This document shows positions 17,380-28,100 of a stretch of 64,000 nucleotides of DNA, one piece after another (the stretch's first letter is position 1; each line of letters opens with the position of its first letter). A program made the position numbers and the translations under genes. Source of the stretch: a virus. Below the pieces are notes generated by a model that made no database searches, was not told the DNA's origin, and saw only the letters and a list, made by a program, of their open reading frames with translations. The stretch lies in the IMG/VR virus record IMGVR_UViG_3300032294_002877, positions 116,461 through 180,460 of that record. The stretch is one strand, 5' to 3'.

Positions 17380-18110
17380 ACACACCTTGTGAAAAATGCA
17401 TCTTTTCTGACTATGCTGATAGTCAAGAGCCATGCAAATTTAATGTAATTCCATCAGCTAAAAAATATCATACTATCACAATCAAAAATAATTTTAACTA
17501 TATACAAAATTACCGTTGTCCATACGCATTTAGTATTGAATATTATAAGAGTAACTCAGACACTATTGGCGATATAGACAAGCTAGAGTCAGAACTTTTA
17601 AAAAGGGCGAGCATAGCGTACTATCTTATGATAGATATTCATAACCCAGATAGCATAGCAGATACTTGTAAAAAGGTCAACAGCCTATCACCAGTACCAA
17701 AATTCGTATCTTTTATTTTGCATAAAGAAAATACCACGAATTCTATCATAGACTCTATCAAGAATAAACTGGATCCAGAAATCCAATGGAAAGTACATAA
17801 TTTTTTGGAGGACTCTTCAGTAGATCATATTATCTCTACTGTATTAGATACTAATATTGAAAATAATGATTCGAAATATTTTTGGTTTAATACAGATGCC
17901 GATATTCAACTGCTTGATAGCGATATAAAGTCTATAGGCAAAATTATAACTCTGGAGCAGCCTGAATGCAGTGCCATGTTTAGGACTATTGATCATAGCG
18001 GACTGTTCATATCATTTGATGTTTATAAAAACGTAAGATCCATGATTGATATTAATATTTTTTATGGCTTAAAAGCTATACCTAATGTAAAATTTAATTA
18101 TTATGCTTAA
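17376..18110 (+). CDS. Cys-rich unknown protein of the sugar cluster, 244 aa
   Basis: The N-terminus has CEKCIFS, a further Cys (EPCKFN) and later YRCPYAF, so four Cys in the first 50 residues could bind a metal. The rest alternates strands and helices and includes LMIDIHNPDSIADTC and YFWFNTDADIQLLD, which slightly resembles GT-A/DxD-type folds; I do not claim the function. It overlaps its neighbours by ATGA (17376) and 8 nt (18103). No close family recognised. Confidence 0.4.
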   Translation: MNTPCEKCIFSDYADSQEPCKFNVIPSAKKYHTITIKNNFNYIQNYRCPYAFSIEYYKSNSDTIGDIDKLESELLKRASIAYYLMIDIHNPDSIADTCKKVNSLSPVPKFVSFILHKENTTNSIIDSIKNKLDPEIQWKVHNFLEDSSVDHIISTVLDTNIENNDSKYFWFNTDADIQLLDSDIKSIGKIITLEQPECSAMFRTIDHSGLFISFDVYKNVRSMIDINIFYGLKAIPNVKFNYYA

Positions 18111-18780
18111 TGCTTTAATAGTAGCTCCAGAAATCACGAAAGGTATGAAGAGCATAGGGTCAAAAGCGCTTCTAAAACTAAAAAGCTCTACTACGATTAT
18201 TGAGTATCAAATACAAGAACTTAAAAAAATAGATAAAAAAGTCAATATAACTATAGTTACGGGATTTGAATCAGAAAAAATTAAAAAGATATTACAAAAA
18301 CAAAATAAGCTAAATATACTATATAATGACAATTATTTAAATACGAACCAAGCAAAGTGCGTAGATATTTTTTTAAAAAACTATGACGTAGAAAATCTAC
18401 TCATAATTAGTAATGGTGTGCTATTTAAGAATTCTGTTTTCAATATATCAGATATCGATAGATCCAAAATTTTCTTGATAGACAAACCAAAAACAAACTT
18501 TAACATAGGATGTTGTGACACAGGTAGCAATGAGAATATAGATTATCTGTTTTATGATTTACCAATATTGTGGTCGGAATGTGTCTTTTTAAATAATATA
18601 GCCATAAAGAAAATAAGAGAAATTTTTAAATCTAATACTATAGATCAACTATACATATTTGAACTAATAAATATTTTGATTCATAATAATTTAGACATAC
18701 AGAAAGTCTATATACCCAAAAAACATATCATGAAAATCAATACTATTAAAGATCTTTCAAGAGCTAAAACTTTTATATGA
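18103..18780 (+). CDS. Nucleotidyltransferase-like protein
   Basis: A 225-aa protein with a Rossmann-like N-terminus of the sugar-nucleotide transferase fold: MLNALIVAPE, then GSKALLKLKSSTTIIEYQIQEL, VNITIVTGFESEKIKKIL, and NTNQAKCVDIFL, with ENLLIISNGVLFKN at the D/N-x metal position. The usual G-x-G-x-R-L loop is degenerate, so it may bind rather than activate sugar phosphates. It fits with the glycosyltransferases around it as a supplier of activated sugars, but this is inference. Confidence 0.5.
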   Translation: MLNALIVAPEITKGMKSIGSKALLKLKSSTTIIEYQIQELKKIDKKVNITIVTGFESEKIKKILQKQNKLNILYNDNYLNTNQAKCVDIFLKNYDVENLLIISNGVLFKNSVFNISDIDRSKIFLIDKPKTNFNIGCCDTGSNENIDYLFYDLPILWSECVFLNNIAIKKIREIFKSNTIDQLYIFELINILIHNNLDIQKVYIPKKHIMKINTIKDLSRAKTFI

Positions 18781-19484
18781 AAATTTTTATACAATATACA
18801 GACAATAGATTCATTAGTAATTTGGTATTGAATCAAATTCCCGGTCTAGACTTGCTATCCGGAGTATGCAAAAACTCATTATATAAAATACATCATCAGT
18901 TTAATCCAAATTCTTATGTATTTTCTGTGACTAATATAGATACAGAAATACGTCAGTTCATAGAAGAATACGATAATCAAGTAAAAATATTTATATATCA
19001 TGATACATTTACGGATCAATATCATGATTCGGTTTCTATGTTTCCGAGATGTACTCATCTTAGTCATCAAAAAATATCTCAAAATAATGTTGTTATTATA
19101 CCAGATTTATTAAATCAAAATATTTTTCACAATTTACAATTAGCTAGAAATGATTCTATTTTATTTTTTATGGACGATATGATGCGAATGCCAGAGAATC
19201 TTTCTAGTATATTATATCCTAAGTCAAAAATCAAATTAAAAATGTTTGGTGGTTATACTAGTCATAATCAAAATTTGGGTACAGTAACAGAGAGAGAGAA
19301 AGCCACTCTTTTAAATAAAAATAAATACTATCTGAGTATTAATGGATATTATGAAAGCGAAGCTATCGCTTGCGGATGTGAAATATATACCTTAAATGAT
19401 TTATTAGAAAACAAAAGTCCACAAATACCAAAACAATTGAAACCTATCGAATACTCCGATTTTATTATCTCAATATTAACATAA
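18777..19484 (+). CDS. Unknown protein of the sugar cluster, 235 aa
   Basis: The sequence alternates strands and helices (KIFIQYTDNRFISNLVL, QVKIFIYHDTF, NVVIIPDLL, SILFFMDDM, IKLKMFGGY). It ends with a segment (KNKYYLSINGYYESEAIACGCEIYTLNDLLE) comparable to the donor-site end of GT-B transferases, where EA...G precedes a strand. No full glycosyltransferase signature is present. It shares ATGA with the previous gene and is 1 nt from the next start. Confidence 0.4.
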   Translation: MKIFIQYTDNRFISNLVLNQIPGLDLLSGVCKNSLYKIHHQFNPNSYVFSVTNIDTEIRQFIEEYDNQVKIFIYHDTFTDQYHDSVSMFPRCTHLSHQKISQNNVVIIPDLLNQNIFHNLQLARNDSILFFMDDMMRMPENLSSILYPKSKIKLKMFGGYTSHNQNLGTVTEREKATLLNKNKYYLSINGYYESEAIACGCEIYTLNDLLENKSPQIPKQLKPIEYSDFIISILT

Positions 19485-19485
19485 C

Positions 19486-19953
19486 ATGAAAAATATTATA
19501 AAAGACTTAGGCATCATAGATATCGTTTTATCCAATGATAAAGAATCAATGGATATTATTAATTTTGCAAAAGAGTATTATGCAAAAAATCCATATAGTC
19601 ATGTTTGTATATTTAATAGTTTTTCTCAATTAGTAACATCTTCTGCTGTTCCGATACTACATCTAAGTCAAGCTAAATTTTTCTATGGTAGTATTATTGC
19701 AACTGATATAGATTCTTTAGAGATGTGTATAGATTTTCCTAATGTAAATAAAATAATATTTTTTGCTCAATCTATTCCTTGGGCTAATGAATTGAGTGAA
19801 TACTCTCGATGGAATAAGTTATTTGAATCCGATAATCTAGAAATATTAGCACAAAACCAATACATATACGACATATTAGATATATGCTGGAAAACACCTA
19901 TAGGTATATCAGAAAGGTTGGATTATGAGTCAGTATCCAAAATCATACAATAA
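19486..19953 (+). CDS. Unknown phage protein, 155 aa
   Basis: A compact protein that looks like a single alpha/beta domain: DIVLSNDKESMDIINFAKEYYA, then SHVCIFNSF and VPILHLSQAKFFYGSIIATDID, a segment I associate with small phage proteins found beside glycosyltransferases, though I cannot name a family. The last 29 nt overlap the homing-type nuclease gene, suggesting that gene was inserted or fused at this boundary. Confidence 0.45.
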   Translation: MKNIIKDLGIIDIVLSNDKESMDIINFAKEYYAKNPYSHVCIFNSFSQLVTSSAVPILHLSQAKFFYGSIIATDIDSLEMCIDFPNVNKIIFFAQSIPWANELSEYSRWNKLFESDNLEILAQNQYIYDILDICWKTPIGISERLDYESVSKIIQ

Positions 19954-20740
19954 CTTGACGGATCCGGAAAAATTGTCTCTGATCTCAAAACTATATACCG
20001 AAGAAAATAAAAGTTTTGCAGATATAGCTTCGTTACTAGAAACTTATCCCAATAAAATTAGAAGAGATGCTATATCTCTAGGCATACCTATAAGAAATAA
20101 ATCCGAAGCACAAAAAAACGCACTCAGTTCTGGTAAACATAAGCATCCTACAAAGGGACACTCCAGAGACAACGAGACAAAAAGCAAAATAGGACTTGGG
20201 GTTATGAAGTCTTGGGAGAATCTAACAACACAAGAATTAGAAGAAAGAAAAGAAAAAAGCAAAGAACAGTGGGATAGTTTAGACCAAAATGCAAAACAGA
20301 ATTTGATAAAAAAAGCCAATGATGCTGTAAGAGTAGCTAGTAAATTAGGATCCAAACTAGAAAAATTCATACTCAACAAACTAATATCAGATGGATACAA
20401 AGTAGATTTTCACAAAGAGCAGACGCTATCAAATACCAAGTTGCAGATCGACCTGTTTCTTCCTAAAATAAATACCGCTATAGAGATAGATGGGCCTTCT
20501 CATTTTTTGCCTGTTTGGGGTGATGACGCTCTTACTAGAAACAAAAGATACGACAACAAAAAACAAGGATTGATCTTAGGTAAGGGTTATGTGTTGATAA
20601 GAATTAAGCAAACCAAAGATTTTTCAAATACTAGGGCATTATTAATATATAATGAATTAGTCAAGATATTACAAAGTATCGAGTCAAATTTTCCAGAACC
20701 TGACGATAGAAACTATACCATAGAGGACACAAATGGCTAA
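19925..20740 (+). CDS. Homing-endonuclease-like protein, Vsr/PD-(D/E)XK nuclease with HTH and NUMOD-like motif
   Basis: A 271-aa protein with an N-terminal HTH (KLSLISKLYTEENKSFADIASLL), a modular DNA-binding stretch (GHSRDNETKSKIGLGVMKSWEN) like NUMOD3, a charged helix, and a C-terminal nuclease core: E in KLEKFILNKL, D in LQIDLFLP, AIEIDGPSHF and later GYVLIRIKQ. This layout matches free-standing homing nucleases of phages, where the nuclease core is Vsr-like. It overlaps the previous gene by 29 nt and the next by 8 nt. No intron or intein is associated. Its insertion point between sugar and recombination genes is typical for mobile genes. Confidence 0.65.
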   Translation: MSQYPKSYNNLTDPEKLSLISKLYTEENKSFADIASLLETYPNKIRRDAISLGIPIRNKSEAQKNALSSGKHKHPTKGHSRDNETKSKIGLGVMKSWENLTTQELEERKEKSKEQWDSLDQNAKQNLIKKANDAVRVASKLGSKLEKFILNKLISDGYKVDFHKEQTLSNTKLQIDLFLPKINTAIEIDGPSHFLPVWGDDALTRNKRYDNKKQGLILGKGYVLIRIKQTKDFSNTRALLIYNELVKILQSIESNFPEPDDRNYTIEDTNG

Positions 20741-21464
20741 AAACACTAAAAAAGACATTGAGTTAGTAACGGAGCAAACAGAAGAAAATACGACTAAAAC
20801 TGTACTACCTAATGATCTGGATTGGACCGACCATGTTCTGTCATTATTATCAGATGACGAAAAAATATCTGGTAATCCAACAACAGACGGCCTTAGAAGA
20901 ATTTTCGAATCTGCACTAAATTGCTCTGTTATCTCGGCTACAAGCGATGTTGTTCAAGCTCCTAGTCCAGATAATGAAAAAAGAGCCACGGTTGTTCATA
21001 CAATTCAGTACGTATTAAAAAACCCAGAGCCTGTGGATGATTCGATTAAATACAGGTCTGTGAGCGGCGCTGCGGACGTTTACTGGGGAAATTGTGATAA
21101 GGTATACAGAAACCATCCAGTTGCTGTGGCCGAAACGCGAGCCGAAGGAAGAGCTTTAAGAAGGGCTTTGAAACTAAGGAAAGTAGTTGCAGCAGAAGAA
21201 ATTGCAAAGGATATAGAGGACCACCCGGATGAAAATTCTGTATCAAAAATCACAAATAATCAAATCAATTTCATTGACGTAATAGCAAAAAGACTTAATA
21301 TAAATGTAGTCGAACTTCTAAAAATTAACAATTTAGAATCGGCCAATATTTATACTTTGTCCCATGAGGATGCTGTCACGATAATAAGACTATTATCATC
21401 ATATCAACAAAATATGGACAATATTCCTCAAGGGGTTGTGGGCTATAACAATGAATGGAAATAA
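20733..21464 (+). CDS. Possible ssDNA-annealing or recombination protein
   Basis: A 243-aa protein with an Asp/Glu-rich N-terminus, a central strand-rich part (RATVVHTIQYVL) and the segment GAADVYWGN followed by VAVAETRAEGRALRRALKLRKV. The AETRA-x-GRALR pattern resembles that of Rad52/ERF/RecT-type annealing proteins of phages. The C-terminal 90 residues hold two helical repeats (NNQINFIDVIAKRLNINV) that could mediate oligomers or partner contacts. No direct test of the family is possible here, so the role is a guess from motif and position. It is followed 2 nt later by a zinc ribbon gene. Confidence 0.45.
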   Translation: MAKNTKKDIELVTEQTEENTTKTVLPNDLDWTDHVLSLLSDDEKISGNPTTDGLRRIFESALNCSVISATSDVVQAPSPDNEKRATVVHTIQYVLKNPEPVDDSIKYRSVSGAADVYWGNCDKVYRNHPVAVAETRAEGRALRRALKLRKVVAAEEIAKDIEDHPDENSVSKITNNQINFIDVIAKRLNINVVELLKINNLESANIYTLSHEDAVTIIRLLSSYQQNMDNIPQGVVGYNNEWK

Positions 21465-21466
21465 TT

Positions 21467-21790
21467 ATGAAAGTAACATACAAAGCAAATGATAAATTAG
21501 CGTTTGAATTGGAGGGTGCTGGTCAGAAAGAAATTTTTAAGGAATTAGCTCTTATTCAAGAGATTTTTTCTGAAGAAAAGTGCGGTCTATGTGGTAGTGG
21601 AAACCTAAGATATATTGTTAGAAGTGTCGATGGTAACGACTACTACGAAATCAGATGTAACGAATGCGGAGCTGTGCTAGCATTTGGTCAGCACAAAAAG
21701 GGTGGCACATTATTTCCAAAACGCAAAGATGACGATGGAAATTATTTGCCAAACAAAGGATGGCACAAATGGACCAAAGATTCGAAATAA
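21467..21790 (+). CDS. Zinc-ribbon protein, last gene of the + strand cluster
   Basis: A 107-aa protein with C39-x2-C42-x21-C64-x2-C67 (KCGLCGSG and RCNECG) forming a zinc ribbon, followed by GQHKKGGTLFPKR and a Trp-rich tail. This small protein type is common in tailed phages, often next to recombination genes, but its function is unknown. ATG 21467 fits the family start; ATG 21455 overlaps the previous stop and is less likely. The stop codon is 1 nt from the stop of the convergent gene. Confidence 0.6.
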   Translation: MKVTYKANDKLAFELEGAGQKEIFKELALIQEIFSEEKCGLCGSGNLRYIVRSVDGNDYYEIRCNECGAVLAFGQHKKGGTLFPKRKDDDGNYLPNKGWHKWTKDSK

Positions 21791-21805
21791 TCTATTTCTG
21801 AATCT
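21778..21805. terminator. Weak hairpin spanning the convergent stops
   Basis: AGATTC (21778-21783) pairs with GAATCT (21800-21805), and inside it AAATA (21785-21789) pairs with TATTT (21793-21797). The stops of both converging genes lie inside it. It is AT-rich and lacks a U tract in either direction, so if it terminates it does so weakly. Confidence 0.3.
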
Positions 21806-22199
21806 TACCCCATTTACCAACAGGACATTCTTGATCGGCCCAGGCTAGTTTGCTTACAAATTGTTTTGTGCGAACTAGTGGACACCCACATTTTGAACAA
21901 GTATCGTCTTTAAAGAATTCGCAACCAAGACAAATATTATGTCTTTGGATGATCTCTTCTTCTGTACACATTGGTAAACCATTACTAATATGCTCTGCTG
22001 TTGCTTTTGCAAAATTTTTTAATTTTGTAACAAACGTTACCTCATCGCCGGGAGCACGATGAAGAGGCTTTCGACATATAAATACCGGCATTGTTTCTTG
22101 TTTCGTTTCCGAACTAATTTTTAATCCACAATTGATACATTCGAAATTGTATCCGTCTTGAGTTATAAAACTACAAAAGATATTCTCAGAAGTATTCAT
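21792..22199 (-). CDS. Small multi-Cys protein at the end of the virion operon
   Basis: A 135-aa protein starting at ATG 22199 (a longer form from 22241 has no support). It carries Cys pairs in two groups: FECINCGLK near residue 20 and NICLGCEFFKDDTCSKCGCPL near residue 100, followed by WADQECPVGKWGK. This Cys-rich C-terminal motif is known from small phage proteins; function unknown, probably structural zinc binding. Its first 14 nt overlap the end of the large structural gene, so it is read as the last gene of the minus-strand operon. Confidence 0.6.
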   Translation of the reverse strand: MNTSENIFCSFITQDGYNFECINCGLKISSETKQETMPVFICRKPLHRAPGDEVTFVTKLKNFAKATAEHISNGLPMCTEEEIIQRHNICLGCEFFKDDTCSKCGCPLVRTKQFVSKLAWADQECPVGKWGKIQK

Positions 22200-25100
22200 A
22201 AGGAATCCACTCCCATATTTCTTTAGAGTCCATGATATCATTCTTATTCTCTACACCATCAGTACTACCAAAAAATCCTCTAAATATCATTTCGTTCATC
22301 CACTGGTAAAATGTTGGCGTTGGTATTATCTGGCCATCTGTTTTGTCCGGGTATGGATCGTTTGGATTGCCAGTATTAACCTTTACGCATCTCCATCCTA
22401 GATAATTATTGTACATTGGTCCCCCCTTAGGAGGAATAATATCAGGTCCTAATCTACCATAGTAATCGTATACGTATCTACTATATAGATTATCAGTGGT
22501 TTTTAATTTTCTGGGAATATTTCTAAATTTAATAAAAACTTGTGAAGAATCATTGAGATTAAAAATATTTTTGACTTTTCCTCTAATATTAGCCGGACTT
22601 CTTGGTACAATATATGTTTCTCTAACTTTAACTAGTGTATCCCTAATATTATTATCACACGATAAGAAAAACTCTCGGTCCATAGTTATCAGATTTTCTG
22701 TTTCACCCCAATCTACTCCTGGATATTTGGCTTTTTCTTCAGCGACTCTATTATTTGTATAACTCAAACCATTACCTGTCAATATTTCGTCAGCCGCAGG
22801 ATTAGGAGATGTAACTTTGTCTTTACATACAGCATCGCATTCTGGGAATTGATAGAATTCTACCACAGGAAGACATTCGTATGTTACGGTCTTTAAAATT
22901 TTGACATTAACATCGTACGATAACGAGCACTCTTGCTCTGGATCAATTGAAATAAAATAATATTGTTTGGGTATATAATTAATATTAATAGCTTGTGATA
23001 CTGGATTTTGAGCAATATTTATATCATAATATGGCAGAACACCTGATGGCGTTTTGTTATTCTCTTCGAATACTGATAAAATCTCATTTCTCTCAGCATA
23101 TAATTCAGAAAGTTTTTTCTTTGCTCTATAACCCGAACATTTTACATTAAACTCATCGGTAGGATAATAGCCTTTACGAAAACATCCTGATGGATCAGCA
23201 GGCAGATTACTATAGAATAGCTCCAAATCCGTTATGCTAGAGATAGTATCAAAATTGATATTACTAGCATCCAAAGGAGTATCCGACTGAGAATTTAGAT
23301 TAGTTAATCGCGTATTAAGAACACCAGTTTGATCAGGAAGAAGTCTAATTGTTGGAATATTTATATTATAATCATTCTCTATGATTATCTCTCCTGTAGT
23401 GGCCGGTGACAGTTGAGTTTTAAATTTGTCCGACTTTAAGTCTATAAAAGAATATTCTTCGTTATTTATAAGTAGATTGTTTTGAATATTTCTTTTTAAT
23501 CGATCCAAATCTATGCCTGTTATCGGCACCCCACTAGTAAATTTTAGTGACGTACTATCTAAAGATAATCCGCTAGAAAAAATTAAGCTATAATTATTTA
23601 AAGCGTCTAGAAGATATGCAGCACTATTTAATCTATACGGATATGCTACCAATAAATCTTTTTTAACATCCTGATCAGAAAAATCTATTTTTAAAAATGT
23701 TGTTGTCCCAGACTGTTGAACCATAATACTATTGAATTTATTTTTATTATTTTCGTGGTTGTTTAATATTTCGTCCGTATCAAATATTTTGTTTGGATGA
23801 GAAGAGTCTATAAAAGAATACATGGGAGGCTCTAGATATTGTGATCCATAACCTATAGAACCTTCTGCTGTAGCTACAGAATGTACGTCTAGTATAGATT
23901 TATTGATATGATTTTGTTTAGCATTAGATTTCGTTAGCCCCCATTTGCCAACAGTTAATTTATCGTTTTTAGTTACATTATCTTTGTATATAACAATACT
24001 GTTAGAATTTTCTAATGTTTTGCCAATATACCCAGAATCGACACCATCAGGTAATGGGCTGTTTAGAGTTAATACGGTATTGTGCTGGTCATTAAAATAT
24101 ATCAATGCTTTTTGTGCTATAGTATTAGTAAATAAATCATTTGTCCCTGTTGCTCCTGGTTGTTTCATCACCGCTATTGTATCATCTATATCATAAAGAT
24201 TATATAACCTAGATCCTGGTATAGTAATAATTTTTTTAGCTTCAATATTACTATTTGTTATAGTATTATTGCCCCACAATCTATCATATTGTAATGTTTG
24301 TCTAATCCCAGGATCAGGATATCTAATCCAGGAACCCGATCTAGCGTAATACACTCCATTTTGTGAAACTGTTGTCTGATTGGCTACATAAACAAGGTCA
24401 TTTTCTTTGAGTGTTACAGATGAAGTGGTTGATAGCGGAACTGTCAATCCGGTTAATGGAACATTCATAGTAGTGTCAAGAACTATAACATTTTTATTCA
24501 CTATCTCGTATATATTTGCAACCCTAGTAAAAGAAAAATTAGAGAGAGGAGTAATCATATCTTTGTGAAGTCTTATATACTTATATCGATTTTTGGCCAA
24601 TATGGCTGTGTTATTATACTTATATATAGGAACCTCTAGTCTGTACCAATTGAAACGATCTTTACTAATTTGAATCAAAGCTTTTGAAGATGATCCCGGG
24701 TATGTTCCATCGTACACTGGCTTAAAATAGAATCTTTCTTGTTCTTGCTGTTGTCTCTGAAACCTAATATCGTAAAGCATACTAATTATAGGATCTCCTC
24801 TACCTCCTATAGCAAAAGAGGCTTGTAAAATAGAGATCTCAGCCAAAGCGCCAACTAGACTATAGAACGGAGTAAAAAACCAACCAACAAAAGGAAATAA
24901 TATTTGTCTATATGTTAGCGGTTTTGACAATTCTATATTACCAGGATATCTACAAGTATTTGTGCTGATATAGTTATATGGAGCATTAAGATTAATTTTA
25001 GGTAGAAGATATTCTTTATTTGTAAAATCTGCTATATAATTATATCCTGTCCTGCTAACTTGTTCCGATTCATAATCTATAGTACCCAAGTAATCTTGTG

Positions 25101-28100
25101 TTGTGTATTTTATGGTCGAAGCTGTGTGTGCTATAACAGACCAGTTGCATATGCTACTTAGTATAGTGTTAGAAGATATTCTACTTTCATATACATTTAA
25201 TCCCGACAGTTCGCTATTATGTACGGTATTATCTAGAGATTGTATTTTTTCTTCTGGTCCAAGAACATACAGTTTTAATGTAAAAACAGTATTTCTGAGA
25301 GGAAGATTTTTAAATTTAGCCAATGCTGTATCTATAAGATTAATTCTATTATTCTTGATTATCTGTTTATGGAGGATAGTTTGTTTTTCAGAGTAGCCTG
25401 TTGGAGACAGAGTCGGCTGTACAACACTATCATTTGCGATAGCTTGGCTATGAACAGAAACTCCGGAAACAGATGTTTTGTTTTCATCGGAAAAGGTATT
25501 GTTGAATGTCATATTGTCAGAAAAGGTCAAACTAAAATGATATCCATAGTTATCAAGATTTTCTTGATTATAGAGATATAGAATACTTGTATTAGGTTTA
25601 TTAGTTGTGTTAGTGTTTTTAAGCTTGTCTAAAAAGTCTAAAACAGTAACGTCCGATAACGAGCTGCCATTTGATCTTAGTGTAGAGAGCCAGGAGATTG
25701 GGGGAGATGTTCTATCTGTGTCTTTATCGAAAGGAATAAATATTTTATCCTTATAAATGTTGTTATTAGACGATACTATGCTATCTAATGTAGGATTATA
25801 TACTTCCAAAGCCATGACTATATTTTTAGGGTTTGGAATATTCATTAAATTAATTTTAATTTCTATATCTTTTAGTTTGAGAGCATTCATACTATCTTTC
25901 ATCAAAACATATTGATAAGTAGGAGTATAATTACAATCAAATTCAACCGGCGCTTCCTCGTATTTGATCAGTATAAAATCATCAACCATCTCTTGATTTT
26001 TATAGTCTAATCCATTGAAGTTTCTTATACCGTAGTTCCTGTCTTGATCATACCATTCTGGACTACTAGCATCAGCGTAACTATCTACTCTTACGGCACT
26101 TCGATACTCCATAGGAACATTATTATCGCTATTATTTATTGATCTGAGATTATAAAATCCAGGACCGATAAAGTTGTATGACTTATATTTTTCTACATCA
26201 AACTTTTGAATAGAGCTAATATTAGGACTGCTAATAGCAGAAACATTAGAATATGTTCCATTATATCCTAATGGATTATATCCTGTTGGAGTGTAATAAT
26301 ACCAGCCAGAATTTGGATGAAAAAACCCTTTATCAAAAGTTGTATATCCAGTCACTGGGATATCCACAAGATGACATCTATAAAAAGGTTCAATACCACC
26401 ATAATTATTATGTCCGGACATTACAGCTAATGGCGCAGCAGCAGAAGCTAAATATCCGCTTGCGAGTTCTTGATCAATAACGGGTTGAGTTTTATCTGTT
26501 GGATCTACTCCCCATGGCGTATTAAGAGGAATTTTATCGTATGATTGGATGGTGTTATTTGTTTTGATTGGGTGGTATGGGATTTCTACTCCTATTTTTT
26601 CGACAATATTTTTTGAATATCCTCCATAGGTATATATATTTGGGGCATAAACTGTTGATACCTTTGGTAGGCTAAAACTAACTCTAGTATCTCTTTCCCA
26701 ATTTTCACCTACCTTTTTATATGCTCTAACATCAAAAGAATCGAACTCTCTATTTATTCTATAGAATCTGGCGGCGCCAGTTATAATACCGGCCCCAAAT
26801 GTATCTCGTTGTCTAGCTAATCTTGGCTCGTAATAGCTTTTACATTGAGATAATCTGTCGTCGCTATCTCTCATTAATTCTATTTTAATAGATTGTAATT
26901 TAAATACGGTATTATTCGGCTTAAATGTTATGTGTAAATCATTTGTTAATGTGTCTGGCTTTTGATAATTAGTAATACTAATTTTTTTATCTACGAACCG
27001 TCTGTCTACAACAAATATTGGATTTGAATTGTCTGATACATACATATCGCTATCTATAAACCAAACCATTCCGTTTTTATTGAACGCTATTTTCCTGAAA
27101 TTCGGCACCATAGCTCTGTATTTATTAGGAACAATATCCTGATTATAGCTCATTAGTGTCGGTAAGGTTTTACCTGGCTCATATTGATTACTGTTATCGT
27201 GAACATATACTCTAATATTTTCTATAGATTTTAGAGTAGAACCAAATGATGTTATTCCTTGTATAGTATATAATCCTGTTTGTTTTACAAAAATACTCGG
27301 ATCAAAATCGGCAGAAGTTCTGTTTCTTCTCATAACGTCAGTATTTCCGTTTGTTGCAAAATCAGAAAATCTCAAACAATCCGGACCATCTACAAGGGAC
27401 CAAGAATAAGATACGTTCTCGGATAGTGAATCGTCAACATTCGCTGTAATGTCTATTTGAATATGATTACCATTATGTATTTGATCACCCTCGCCCCTAT
27501 CTAAATCTTCTGGTAATTTGATACTGATATCCTTATTAAATATTGTATAAATTTTTTCTGGTATCTTAGGCATAGCCATATTAGCTAATGGTACTGTGGT
27601 TATCTTATTGGGATCGTTTACATCTCCAATTTTACATAGACAACCACTAGCAGATAACGTCGGATCCATCTGCGATTCTGTATAAATATCTCCAAAATCA
27701 ATTCTCATATCATTATATATGACATCATCCGGAGTCAGTGTTTTACTTATAAAAGTTTTGATTTTACAGTCGATCAGGGCGTGTGGGCCGTCACAATTGA
27801 TAAGCTTATTATATTTAATTTTTGTGTTTGTGTTTATTTTTATATAGCCGCCGTATTTATTTAATAATTGCTGATACAATTGTTTTTTATTAGTAATATA
27901 ATTAGTAGCCAATGTCTGTTTTTGTAAGAAGTATGATTGTTGTTTGTAGTATTGTAAAATCTTAGCTACTATTGTAATTAATTTTCTTATTTCTGTATTA
28001 GTATTGGTATCGGCTACAGTATTTACATACTCATTATATATCAAGTTTTGCAAAAAATCATCTTGTAAATAATTAATATTAACTCTGTCTATCAAAGGAG

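Noticed and set aside
20044-20400. Minus-strand ORF inside the homing-type nuclease gene
   Set aside because: It lies fully opposite a gene with clear motifs and is Leu/Ser-rich as expected for a shadow frame.
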